64,000 nucleotides of DNA from Pelobates cultripes (lineage: Eukaryota; Chordata; Amphibia; Anura; Pelobatidae). The notes under the pieces are model-generated. The model had not been told where the DNA came from. It worked only from the letters and a program-made list of their open reading frames with translations, and made no database searches. The position numbers were made by a program, and so were the translations under genes. Of this stretch, positions 53,510 through 63,792 are shown piece by piece (the first letter of the stretch is position 1; every line of letters starts with the position of its first letter). The DNA lies in the NCBI GenBank assembly GCA_933207985.1, contig OW240921.1:88967684-89031683 (forward strand). The letters are read 5' to 3'.

Positions 53510-53960
53510 ACCACTAAAGACAACATTAAAAATATATTTAACACAAATACTATAAATATATACTCTGTCCTAACGTGTTTCATCAGATTTGCAACGACTT
53601 CTTCTCCATTCTACACCAAAAGGGATTCTATTATTATTATTATTTTATTATTTATATAGCGCCATCAGATTTCGTAGCGCTGTACAAAGGGTGGACTAAC
53701 AGACATTTAATTGTAACCAGACAACTCGACGTACAAGAACAGAGAGGTGGAAGGCCCTGCTCAATGAGCTTAAATTCTAGAAGGTTCTAGAGGATTCTAC
53801 AAAAACTAAAATAAAAACACAGACACAGGATAATATTAAAAACACAAATCTGTGATTGTGTCTTTAAGAAGCAATCACAAGATTTTGAGAATACCGACAT
53901 ATCTCCCAACTAGTATTGTTCGACTTCAAATGCTTGGATCTTAAATATGAAGAGAACACT
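53510..53960 (-). mobile_element. Penelope-type 3' tail repeat split by an L2-like tail
   Basis: Flanking parts (53510-53626 and 53807-53960) together match the plus-strand repeat at 58290-58530, for example TATACTCTGTCC, GACTTCTT, AAACACAGACA and GTGTCTTTAAGAAGCAATCA. The L2-like tail at 53627-53806 interrupts the match. On the minus strand the AAACACGTTAGGACAGAGTA motif has the form of Penelope-like tails. Confidence 0.6.
53627..53806 (+). mobile_element. L2-like LINE/SINE 3' tail insertion
   Basis: (ATT)n, TTATTTATATAGCGCCATCA, TTTCGTAGCGCTGTACAAAG, GGACTAACAGACATTTAATT, GTAACCAGACAACTCGACG and CCCTGCTCAATGAGCTTAAA. This is the best-preserved example here of the tail also found at 20248, 27196, 52340 and 55265. 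Confidence 0.85.
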
Positions 53961-54254
53961 GGATAAGCTTAAGAACTTTAGGAATGAGTGGGAAGAAAAT
54001 AGAAAATCCTATTGTTTATAATACTGGAATTTACATTCAAACTGCACATTACTTGTTATGTTAAAATGTGTTTATAATGGGTATATTATTATTGATTATT
54101 ATTGATTATTGTTTGCATCATGGATATAAGTATTCTTAATGTAATTATTGATGGAAACCCCATCCTTTGTTCTCCACCCATATTTTTTTTTATTTTATTA
54201 TTATTGTTCTGATTTCTATTGAAATGTTTAAAAACTCTTTAATAAAAACGATTT
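53961..54254 (+). mobile_element. Possible LINE 3' UTR, L1-like
   Basis: AT-rich sequence ending AACTCTTTAATAAAAACGATTT, then AAAAAG, resembles the 3' end of an L1-type LINE with a polyadenylation signal and A-rich tail. No RT sequence is attached, so confidence is low. Confidence 0.35.
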
Positions 54255-54700
54255 AAAAAGAAAAGCACAACTCAGAGTGTGATGTTTTAAAATATATACC
54301 TTTAATCAAAATTGCACTTACAGGAAGGTATGTTCTTAAAGAGCATATCTCTATGTATGGAGAATAACATAGGAACGATCCTGGTATTCACTAAGTCAAT
54401 TCCACTTGTCCACAGACAACATAAATGTGTGTAATGGGCAGAGAGCACTAGCCCTAGAGAGTGGAGAAAATAGAGAGAATAAGGATAGGAATAACAGGTG
54501 TAAGGGCTCGACTAGAAAAATAGAGCCCCCATAAAAGCTCTGAGAAATTAATAAATAAAAGTAAGTAAAAGTTTGTGTACTTACTTTTATTTATAAAATC
54601 AACATACTCTGTCAAAATGTGTTTTGTCCGCTTTGTGCCAACTTCTTAAGACTTGTAATTACCACTTTTCAAAATGTGTGCTTTTATCAGGCTTAATGCG
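54255..54700 (-). mobile_element. Penelope-type 3' tail repeat, further copies
   Basis: 54255-54412 is the reverse complement of 58155-58275 and 58568-58728 (AATTGCACTTACAGGAAGGT, GAGCATATCT, CCACTTGTCCACAGA). 54588-54660 (ATACTCTGTCAAAATGTGTT, then CCAACTTCTTAAG) resembles 53560-53600. Confidence 0.55.
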
Positions 54701-55072
54701 CCTTTAATTAGGAATTAACCTTTCCAGTGAAGTTCAGGAAGTCCTCCCTCAACATGTCTGTCGATTTGCGTTCCACACCTTGATTCCAATGCAAAAGTGA
54801 AATGCAGATGCGTTCCACACACATGGCAGTGTCGACGATATGCATTCCATTGTCTTTGACTTCCCGTTCGAATATAGTTTAACTTTACATTGTCCTGCCT
54901 TCTCATATGACGTGGGTGTGTTCCACAAGCTGACCGATATAGGAATAACATTGCCAAAATAAATGATTGGTACATAACAACTTATAAAAGAGAGACGATA
55001 ATACAGTGAACACATGTAAGAACCGTAAACATTTTTTACAATTTTAAAAATGGAATATTGAATGGAAATATG

Positions 55073-55074
<2 letters not shown>
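54701..55074. other. Non-coding stretch
   Basis: Nothing recognised. Confidence 0.5.

Positions 55075-55127
<53 letters not shown>
55075..55127. repeat. (TA)n microsatellite
   Basis: About 26 TA units. A second TA tract lies at 55457-55494, just beyond the right arm of the foldback below. Confidence 0.92.
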
Positions 55128-55129
<2 letters not shown>

Positions 55130-55131
55130 AT

Positions 55132-55422
55132 GCCAAAATACCAGAGCATTGCAGTATGCAATGATACCTTTTTTATTGGACTAACATAAAATTTCAAAGA
55201 CAAGCTTTCAAGGGTATCCTCTCTTCCCCAAGTACTCTCAAAAGCTTGTCTTTGAAATATTATAATCAACCCCTCTGTTCCTGTGTGTCCAACTTGTCTG
55301 GGTACAACTACATGTCTGTTTGTCCACCCATTGTAAAGCGCTGCAGAGTTTGATGGCACTATATAAATAACATAATAATAAAAAAGGTATCATTGCATAC
55401 TGCAATACTCTGGTATTTTGGC
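55132..55422. mobile_element. Nested foldback with an L2-like tail inserted
   Basis: Outer arms: GCCAAAATACCAGAGCATTG and on through the T-run (55132-55174) pair with 55381-55422, ending CTCTGGTATTTTGGC. Inner arms: ATTTCAAAGACAAGCTTT (55191-55208) pair with AAAGCTTGTCTTTGAAAT (55241-55258). An L2-like tail in minus orientation (55265-55378; CCCATTGTAAAGCGCTGCAG, ACTATATAAATAAC) sits between inner and outer right arms. Confidence 0.85.
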
Positions 55423-55454
55423 TACTGGACTAATACGAGTAATCCAATCTACAG

Positions 55455-55456
<2 letters not shown>

Positions 55457-55494
<38 letters not shown>
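55457..55494. repeat. (TA)n microsatellite
   Basis: About 18 TA units. Confidence 0.92.
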
Positions 55495-55497
<3 letters not shown>

Positions 55498-55636
55498 AAA
55501 TAGCAGACCATGTCAAATTCCATATTAAAACCTTTAGGGTGAATAATATGCAATTTGTGAATCCAATAACCTTCTCACCTTCATCATCAGATCTCCAGGA
55601 CTCTCATTTAATATGTGGTTGGGAAATTAAGGGCTG

Positions 55637-56035
55637 TTAAAGGACCACTATAGTGCCAGGAAAACATACTCATTTTCCTGGCACTATAGTGTCCTGAGGG
55701 TGCTCCCACCCTCAGGGTCCCCCTCCCGCTGGGCTCTAGGGGGTGGAATGGGTTAAACTTACCTCTTTCTCCAGCACCGGGTGGGGGACTCTCCTCCTCC
55801 TCTCCTCCTCCTCGGCTGAATGCGCATGAGCGGAAAATCACAGTGAGAAGCGCGGAAGCGCCTCTAGCGGCTTTCAATGAGACTGTCACTAGAGGCTGGA
55901 TTAACCCTATTATAAACATAGCAGTTTCTCTGAAACTGCTATGTTTATAGAAAAAAGGGTTAAACCTAGCTGGACCTGGCACCCAGACCACTTCATTAAG
56001 CTGAAGTGGTCTGGGTGCCTATAGTGGTCCTTTAA
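55637..56035. mobile_element. TTAA-type MITE, copy 2
   Basis: Starts TTAAAGGACCACTATAGTGC and ends CCTATAGTGGTCCTTTAA, with perfect 17-base inverted ends including TTAA. Interior stems are the same as in copy 1 at 35899-36389, but about 90 bp shorter, mainly lacking the GGAAAGCATTCACAATG hairpin. Confidence 0.9.
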
Positions 56036-56109
56036 GGGATACTATTCAACAATTAGTTTTGAAAAAAATATATAATTAGCAGGAATCAAACTAAATGAAT
56101 TGCTTTCTC

Positions 56110-56530
56110 TGAAGACGTCATAGAAATATAGATTGGGATGTTCCAGTAGATGTGATCTACATGGATTTTGCTATGGTGTTTGATCCAATACCACACAAAA
56201 GGTTACTAGTAAATCTGAAATCAGTTGGTTTAGATGAAAAATTGTCTTAAAGATAGAATGCAGAGAGTAGTTGTAAATATAACATTTTCAAATTGGACAA
56301 AAGTGGTAAGTTGAGTGCTGCAGGTTTTTTTTCTGGGTTAATTTCTCTTTAATCTATTCATAAATTATCTTGAATTGAGCATTGAAAGTTATTTGACACA
56401 AAACTAGGTAAGAAGATACAGTTTGAACATGATATAATTCCTCTACAGAAGGATTTGAATAAATTGGGGGACTGGGTTGCAGATGAGATTCAATACATAT
56501 AAGTGCAAGTTACGTGTTTTGAAATAAGTA
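56110..56530 (+). pseudogene. CR1-clade LINE RT fragment, heavily decayed
   Basis: The plus strand encodes VDVIYMDFAMVFDPIPHKRL, LVNLKSVGLDEKLS, matching RT motif A of CR1-type LINEs. It is followed after several stops by FEHDIIPLQKDLNKLGDWVA. Opposite orientation to the CR1 element at 23015. Many frameshifts indicate great age. Confidence 0.75.
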
Positions 56531-56564
56531 ACCCACAATCAACATAGGTAGTAAAAACCACTTA

Positions 56565-57210
56565 ACACTTTTGAGAAAGCCTTTTTAGAGGTGAAACGTG
56601 TTGAGTGTTTTTTACTACATGAATGGATTTTATATATACTTATTTTGTCAAATAAAGTAGTTGTTTATTTAAATCTTATTAAATATTCTGATCTTTTCTG
56701 CTGGAGCCCGGATACATTTCTCCATTGGGAAAACCATATTCTCTCTTGTTTTATTATTTTATGGTTTTTAGCAGTGTATACTATATTTTTATTTTTGATT
56801 TATCTGCATAAAACCATCACCCCATTTGATTGCAAGTCTTTCGCTGGGACATTTATCATCCTGAGCTAACCTGCCTACCCAAGGTTACCATGTACCTAAG
56901 CACCTTACTGAAGACCAGCCATCTTTAGGTGGGGATCATACTGCCCAGGAGCTACATAGAAGAGTTAATCGAGCTCTACACTAAACAAGCTCTACACTTA
57001 GTAAGTGCACTTGTTCTTGCTCTGAACTATTTCATACAGAATATACTACACTGTATTTTGTTGTATTTTTTCTCTTTTATATATTCAACTACCACTGTGA
57101 CTACTTTTACCTCTGAGATCACACCAAGGAGCTTCCCCCTCCTTCTACCATACACATTTTCTTTTGGACCGGAACAGAGAGACTCTGGTTTGGGTTTTTG
57201 AGCTTCCTTC
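56565..57210 (+). mobile_element. Penelope-type 3' tail followed by pLTR-like sequence
   Basis: TTTTGAGAAAGCCTTTTTAG, AGGTGAAACGTGTTGAGTG and CAAATAAAGTAGTTG form a typical Penelope-like tail (56565-56660). It continues into CATTTCTCCATTGGGAAAAC and TTTCTCTTTTATATATTCAA, CTGTGACTACTTTTACC, consistent with the head of a second element in tandem, as these elements often carry. No RT is present. Confidence 0.5.
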
Positions 57211-57221
57211 AACTGTATGTG

Positions 57222-58070
57222 TGTCAGGACCTACTCTGCTCTGTTCTGATGTCTGACCATGGCTTCTGGTATCCAGTACTCTTTTTACAATTCTTATTTA
57301 GTTTTTCTTGTTTTTTCTTGTTTTCTATTCTATGTCTGGTTTTCTTTATGCTGGGTTTTCTGGGTTCATTACAGTATTCCGTTCCTGGAATTCCCAGTCT
57401 CTTCCTTTAAATGTTTGTTGTATGTTGCCACACCCTTTCCTTTTCCATTAATCCTTTTGTTTCAGTTGGTTCCTGCAGGCAGTTGCTCCAAGTCCTCTGT
57501 GTTTTATTATTGTTTATTTAGTCATGCATATCTAGGCAGATAGGACCCACCGTACTTGGAGTACTTTGGCGCAGTGGTGGGCTTCATACATTAGGCCATT
57601 TATGTATGTCTAATCTCCAATGTTTTACATATATAGAACTTAGTTTTGTCTCCTCTTGTTTTGTCTTATATATCTTGTCTTGTTTTATTTTGTATTCCCA
57701 GTCCATGTACAGTCCTGTTCTGTCCTGCCCCTGTTCTGTTAATGTTTCCCTTAAGTATTGTGTACATGTTCTGGGTTTTGCTAGTTCTCTAGTTCTAGGT
57801 TCTACTAGTTTTGATTTGTTTTCTTGTTTGGTGCCTATTCTAGTCTTACCTTGTTTCTAGTACTGGATACATCTCAGCATATCATCTGCTCCCGGCTTCC
57901 GTATAAGCTGAAACAGGGTCTTGGTAAGTGGCCGCACAAACGCTGGTGCTCAACACCAGGAGGCATGCGGTTACCCTGCACCAGGCCCTACTTATCCACT
58001 ACCATGCTGAAGACTCCTCATAAACTACAACAGGCACCGGGGTTCCGGTCTTCGGACCGCCACCCTGACA
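57222..58070 (+). mobile_element. Solo LTR, plus orientation, TSD ATGTG
   Basis: Starts TGTCAGGACCTACTC and ends GGACCGCCACCCTGACA, flanked by ATGTG at 57217-57221 and 58071-58075. Length is 849 bp. It is homologous to the minus-oriented LTR at 49883-50709. The terminal TGTCAGG/CCTGACA is itself an inverted repeat. No internal domain. Confidence 0.92.
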
Positions 58071-58139
58071 ATGTGCTAGAAGCCTATATTGTAAATATAT
58101 TTATAGTACTTGTTTTAATTATATTTTTAATGTTGGTTT

Positions 58140-58735
58140 TATGGCTGCAATCTTCTGTGGACAAGTGGAATCGACATAGTGAATATGCTCTTTGAGAACA
58201 GATATTCCTGTAAGTGCAATTTTGATTAAAGGTATTCCTTTTAAAACACTACACACTGTGTTGTGCTTTTCTCTTTGTATTTAAGTGCATTTAAAAAGAA
58301 AGATCCAAGCATTTGGAATTGAACACTCCTAGTTGGAAGATACACTGGGCAATCTCAAAATTTTGTGAGTGCTTCTTAAAGGCACTTTCACTGATTTATG
58401 GTTACAATATTACCCTATGTCTGTGTTTTCATTTTAGTTCTTGTAGATTCCACTTTTGAGTAAAATTAAGAAGTCATCACAAAACAGACAAAATGCATTG
58501 GGACAGAGTATATGTTTATCGTATTTATTTTTATTAGATTTTAATGTTGTTTTTATGGCTGCATTCTTCTGTGGACAAGTGAAATTGGCACAGTGAATTC
58601 CGGGATTGTGGCTGTGTTATTCTCCATACTTAAAGATATGCTCTTTGAGAACATACATTCCTGTAAGTGCAATTTTGATTAAAGGTATTCATTTTAAAAC
58701 ATCAAACTCTGTGTTGTGCTTTTCAGTTTTTAATA
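58140..58735 (+). mobile_element. Two direct Penelope-type tail repeats
   Basis: TTCTGTGGACAAGTGGAATC ... GCAATTTTGATTAAAGGTAT ... CTGTGTTGTGCTTTTC occurs at 58155-58275 and again at 58568-58728, about 410 bp apart. The sequence between contains the AAATGCATTGGGACAGAGTA motif (58492). The arrangement fits tandem tail copies or a partial tandem insertion. Confidence 0.6.
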
Positions 58736-58787
58736 AAGAAATTTAGAACATTTCATTTAAAATCAGAACCTACCGCCAATTTCGTAT

Positions 58788-59735
58788 ACTGTGCCCCTGT
58801 TCGTGTGTTTCTCCCTTCTTCCGTTTGGGAGTTATTATATACGAATGCCATCCATTCGTCTCCCGGACGAGGACCACCCCTGTACACCATTAGAACGTTC
58901 ACACCAGCATCTTAAGTGTGAAACTGCAAGGGAAGTAATTAATAAATGCTTCCCCTGGGTGGCCACCATTTCATGTAATTGAATGCACATGGTCGACAAA
59001 AGAATGGTGGCCATCTTGTTTCTCGAACATGGGCAGCTGCACTTGGTCATCGAGTGCCTGGAACTCTTTTCGGCTAGGAACTCGTACAAATCCCGGTAAA
59101 GATTAGACCACCGCCCGTTCTACTTTTCGACCACCTATGCGAACGACGGTCGGGAGATATGAACTCCCGAACAAGGGGAGCATTCATATCCTGAAACTAA
59201 GAGATTCCCTTGCATGGTGTTCACACAGGAACCCCTGAATAGAGACCGGCCAGGACACCTATTTCCCTGGAACTGTTTTGGGCTAGTGCCTCATGTCCGG
59301 CAGATCAAAACGTTACCCCAGTGGCATTCCAGTTTCACCAAACCGATCTGAGTGATATTTGAATATGTTATACATTCAAAACAGGGCTTTCCGGGGATAT
59401 GACTTTTGTGGGGTTCCTAGTTATGGTGGGGACACTGTATTTTGTATGGATTTTCTGTACCTGAGAGATAATTGAATTATATGTTTTTCTCATGCAATTA
59501 TCTCTCAGGCACATAGGATCTTGGGATTGAAACCCCTGTTTTATTGTATTGGAGACCCCGTGTAGGGGTCTATGCATAAAAGCCGTGTGTGGCCAGAATA
59601 AAATCAGTTGACTCCCAGAACTATGTTTCGTCTAGTTACTGGGGGAATGGATGTCTGTGTATTCTAATGGTTCCAGAGTGGCTGATGGAAGGAACTAGCG
59701 GAGGTAACCAGACGGGTTACCTGTGGTCTGCTACA
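58788..59735 (+). mobile_element. LTR, probably solo, third subfamily
   Basis: TATGCATAAAAG at 59571-59582 and AATAAA at 59597-59602 mark promoter and polyadenylation positions. The end GGAGGTAACCAGACGGGTTA, CCTGTGGTCTGCTACA has the same design as the ends at 5468 and 22082 (a GTNACC stem before TACA). GAGATAATTGAATTAT with ATTATCTCTCAGG (59463-59510) parallels the stem in the LTR at 4597. Start TGTGCCCCTG at about 58790 is a guess, since no matching target duplication was found. Confidence 0.65.
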
Positions 59736-59759
59736 GTTTCAGTCAATTATTACATTACA

Positions 59760-60060
59760 ATCATGCAACATACAGGCTCCCTGTAATTTTAACCCTGCAA
59801 TGTAAAACACTGCCGTTCTGTAGAAACTGTAATGTTTACTTTGCAGGGTTAGCACACCTCAATTGGTGGTCTTCCTAAATTCCACTAAAGGTTCTTCCAC
59901 ACTAAGAACCGAGTCAAATTCTGCTCCGAGGGAGAAGAAGGTAAGTAAATCTACATTTTCATGAACTTGGTTGGGGCCGAAGACCTCAACAGCTACCAGT
60001 ACATGACACTATAGCATTAGGAATAAATGTTTATGTTACTAGCACTAGTGTTACTTTAAA
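59760..60060. mobile_element. MITE-like remnant with stem
   Basis: AACCCTGCAATGTAAA pairs with TTTACTTTGCAGGGTT (59790-59852). The end GACACTATAGCATTAGGAAT ... GTTACTTTAAAG resembles a right end of the TTAA-type MITEs. Confidence 0.55.
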
Positions 60061-61224
60061 GATCATACTGCCCCCCCTTGCCACTTTCCTTCATTTATAT
60101 TTATCACCTTTTTTCCTTGCCTCGGATGTCACTATCCGGTCACTGCTAGTTTGTACTCCTATGTCTACGCTATTTTTGTTTGCCATCTGGTGTTTTTTTG
60201 AATGATGAATTATGGGTAAATTGCCCTGGCAACTAAATTGGACATTTTGCAAGATAGCATTCTACATAAGAAAAAATAAGTATTTTTTCTTGTTTAAATA
60301 AAAATGGGGTTGGGGAAAGGGAAAACATATTGGATAAAAATAAATTTAAAAAATTACATTAACAGCTTTAAACTCTGAATGAACATAATTTCCCGGGAAA
60401 GCACCAGATTTAAGTCAGCAGAGGTAATCTGATTTTATTTATACCTCTGCTCACTATTTATTTAAATGAACATTAATAGTACTTATTGCTATGACTAAAT
60501 TATAAATGATTTTATCTAAAAAATTACATTGCCTAAACCTGAAACTCTTACTATAAAATAATTGTCTGATACAAGTCTCAGTGGTCCACTTTTTTTGTTT
60601 TACTATAAAGTTTATACAAGTTACAGTTATCTTAAAAATTAAACACATTTTTATGTGACCTAAAGGACTGGCACTAGTGATGCCCAAACTTATACATCCT
60701 TTAATCCAACATCATTCTAATTCTTTGTGTGTGACTAAAGAGAATCTAGCATTAGATTAGGCTGTCAGAAGAGCAATTCCAATCAGGCTCTCCAAACTGA
60801 CGAGTGGTGTGTTGGGGTGGAAGAAAATAATGGTCCAGACAGAACTGCTCTTTTTGGCATTGATGAGGATGGATGTAAGTTTAATGAGAAGGATTATGTG
60901 ATTTAAATGATTATTTTTAAAAGAAAGGTGGCTCTCATTCAAGAGCACATGAAAGACAAGTCTGTCACACAATGCAATCTACTTTGTACATGTTCCAGGA
61001 ATAACACTTTCCAGCCACGTCTTAGGATTTCTGCAAATTTAACATCATTGTGGACATCTAAATTATCTACACTATATTACACAATCAGTCTACAATAGCC
61101 TACTTCTCAAATGTCCATTAAATTACTGTTTTCTCCTGTTCAGAATACAATACTACTACTTGGATCAGTTCATGTGTGGATCAACCTCTGCATTTTTCTG
61201 TATCCCTGCCCTTAAAGCAGAAGT
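60061..61224. other. AT-rich non-coding stretch
   Basis: Nothing recognised. Confidence 0.6.
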
Positions 61225-61358
61225 GCCCAAAAAGTAAATCCCTCGATGTTGTGGAACTACAGCTCCTATGATGCTGTGTCATTCCAAAGCATTCTAAAGG
61301 CATGCAAAGCATCAAGGGAGTTGTAGTTTTACAACATATGGGGATCTACGCTTTGGGC
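61225..61358. mobile_element. Foldback MITE with ACTACAACTCCC arms
   Basis: GCCCAAAAAGTAAATCCC / GGGATCTACGCTTTGGGC and ATGTTGTGGAACTACAGCTC / GAGTTGTAGTTTTACAACAT pair across a centre of about 45 bp. The arms resemble a short palindromic element common in vertebrates. No target duplication found. Confidence 0.75.
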
Positions 61359-61364
61359 TTTGCC

Positions 61365-61816
61365 TTAAAGGAACACTGTCAATAATTTTCTTAAATATAT
61401 CATCTCATTCTTTTTAATTCATGAAAATTTTAATAATTTGTTACCTTTACCAATCTCCCTTTCTGGCAGTCATTTTTATGCATTTTGGGTCAGACTGTCA
61501 GTTATCTGACCCAGCGCTTTTTCACCTGTCCAATGCATGTTATCACCTTACAGAGAAGGCTGCCGTCAGCAAGAGCATAGAATTTTGATAAGCAGTGGAT
61601 GTTGCAAAATAGAGGACATTGGGTCAGATTACAGACAAGCAGACCAAAAGTGCATAAAGATGGTTGTCAGAAAAGATGAGTGGAAAGATAGGCAAGCTTT
61701 TTTAAACGATTTCTTCAAAGATTTCAATACACATATATTAAAACAATAACTAGATGATACACTGTAACATAAATATTCTTTTAAAATATTTAAAAATGAT
61801 GACAGGGTTCCTTTAA
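61365..61816. mobile_element. TTAA-type MITE, distinct subfamily
   Basis: Starts TTAAAGGAACACTGTCAATA and ends TGATGACAGGGTTCCTTTAA, giving inverted ends next to TTAA. It contains AGTCTGACCC-like complementary pieces (GGGTCAGACTGTCAG and CTGACCCAGC near 61490). It begins 6 bp after the foldback MITE. Confidence 0.85.
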
Positions 61817-61952
61817 GTTTAGACTTTGGAATGGCCCACATTGATCTATAGTAAAAATGTGTTCAGGGCTACATTGCTTTCCTTCATTGTTCCTTCTTGA
61901 GAATACATCTCTTTGGTCTGTCCACTAGAAAAACAGAGACAAATGAGTAATG
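61817..61952. other. Short spacer
   Basis: No feature recognised. Confidence 0.4.
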
Positions 61953-61960
61953 GGTGCAGA

Positions 61961-63784
61961 CAGGGCCGTCTTTAATATTGACTGGACCCTGGGCAAAACA
62001 TTTGCTTGGGCCCCCTGGACCATGTACACCCTCCCCAGGCGTGCAAACAAGTTATCACCCTTAACGCAGTGGCTACCTAAAGTAGAGAGGTGCAAGAATA
62101 TTTTTTTGGGGCCTCCCTATTGCAAGGATGTTTAAAAGGTAGATCCCCATCTGTTGTGCAACTCCAGCAATGCCTTGACAGCTGGGGCTCTACCATTTAT
62201 CCATATTTGCAGGTTTGTATTTAGCACTAAGCTGTTTTTGTGTGTTTCAATGTAAACAGGTTTTTGTATGGAATATGTTTGTATGTGGCATTGGCGTTTG
62301 AATGTAAGCATGTATTTATGTGTAGTGTTGGTTTTTGAATGCAGGGGTGTGTATACATATAATGTTGGTGTTTAACACAGACGTGTATTTGTATGTTGTG
62401 CTGAAGCTTGAATGCAGGGGTGTATTTGTGTGTAGTGTTAGCGTGTGAATGTTGAGATGTATGCACATATACACACACAAACACACCGGTAGATATGCAC
62501 ACAACCTGACACACAAATACACACCCTGACACACATACTAATAACATAACATACAGATACACTGAAACACACAAAGACAACGTACAGATACACACTGACA
62601 CACATACAGACACACCGATACGCATCCTGACATACACAAAGATACAAACACTGACACACATGCAGTTACACAGACACACATATACACACCTGACACACTT
62701 GCAGATACACACACACAGACTTCATACAGATACACACACATATATACACACTGAAACACACAGATACAAAACATGACAACATATAGATACACACAGATAT
62801 ACAGACAAACTGACACACAAACATACACTGATAGACATACTTACACAGACACAAACTGACAGACATACTGACACAGACAGACAGATATATACTGAGACAC
62901 ACAGACATGCTGACACATTCACCAACACACACACCGACATACAGACACAAAGCATCAAACTGATACAGACATGCACACACCGACATACAGACATGCACAC
63001 ACTGACATACATATGGACACACAGAGACACATACACTAACAGACATGCTGACACACACACACACATATACTGACAGACATATTGACACATTCACAGACAC
63101 ACACACAGGCATACTGACACACACACGCACTGACAAACATACTGACACATACACTGACATACTGACACATACACTCACTGACAGACATACTGACACACAC
63201 ACTCACTGACAGACATACTGACACACACACGCACTGACAGACATACTAACACACACACGCACTGACAGACATACTGACACACGCACTGACAGACATACTG
63301 ACACACGCACTGACAGACGCACTGACAGACATACTGACACACGCACTGACAGACATACTGACACATTCACAGATACACATGCAAAATTTACACTATTAAA
63401 CCCACCCTTTCTACATTGGACTGTGACTTTCCTACCAGTGACTGAAGCTGCTGGGAGTTGGGGTCTGGCTAGCTCGGCCCAGACCCCCACCGCTCTGCCT
63501 CTTCCTCCTCCTGCGCGCTCCTCTGTCTATGGGAGGAAGTGACGTGCAGCCGTCACTTCCTCCTAGCCGGCTGCCGAAAAGCAAGAGGGCCTGGTCGCAC
63601 TCTTAAAGCGCCAGAGTGCAAGACCGGGCCCCTGCTGACAGAAGCCCACCGGGTGCATGGCTGCACCGGCAGTTGGGAAAAATGCTTGAGGTCAGCGGGG
63701 CCCACGGTGCAGCTGCTTCGGGCCCCCAAGAGTAACTGGGCCCGGGGCAGCTGCCCCGTTTGCCCCGCGGTAAAGACGGCCCTG
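61961..63784. mobile_element. Non-autonomous hAT-type element with internal minisatellite, TSD GGTGCAGA
   Basis: Ends CAGGGCCGTCTTTA and TAAAGACGGCCCTG are inverted repeats, flanked by the 8-bp duplication GGTGCAGA at 61953-61960 and 63785-63792. Length is 1824 bp. Subterminal left sequence CCCTGGGCAAAACATTTGC, GGGCCCCC parallels the ends at 381-471 and 18990. The right part (63400-63780) is GC-rich. About half the element is the CA-rich minisatellite at 62450-63385. No transposase is present. The 8-bp duplication and CAGGG termini fit hAT. Confidence 0.92.
62450..63385 (-). repeat. CA-rich minisatellite inside the hAT-type element
   Basis: Plus-strand units ACAGACATACTGACACACGC and close variants repeat with a period of about 20-30 bp. 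The array is most regular at 63170-63365 and most diverged at 62450-62700. Long Cys/Val/Ser-rich minus-strand frames are artefacts. 62225-62450 is a related, TG-rich lead (GTGTATTTGTGTGTAGTGTT) on the opposite strand. Confidence 0.92.
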
Positions 63785-63792
63785 GGTGCAGA

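Noticed and set aside
49883..58070. A full LTR retrotransposon bounded by the two homologous LTRs
   Set aside because: The LTRs are in opposite orientation, have different target duplications, and the interval contains unrelated repeats and no gag-pol.
62227..63490. Long minus-strand frames rich in Cys, Val and Ser
   Set aside because: They lie in the CA-rich array of the hAT-type element and change only with repeat variants.
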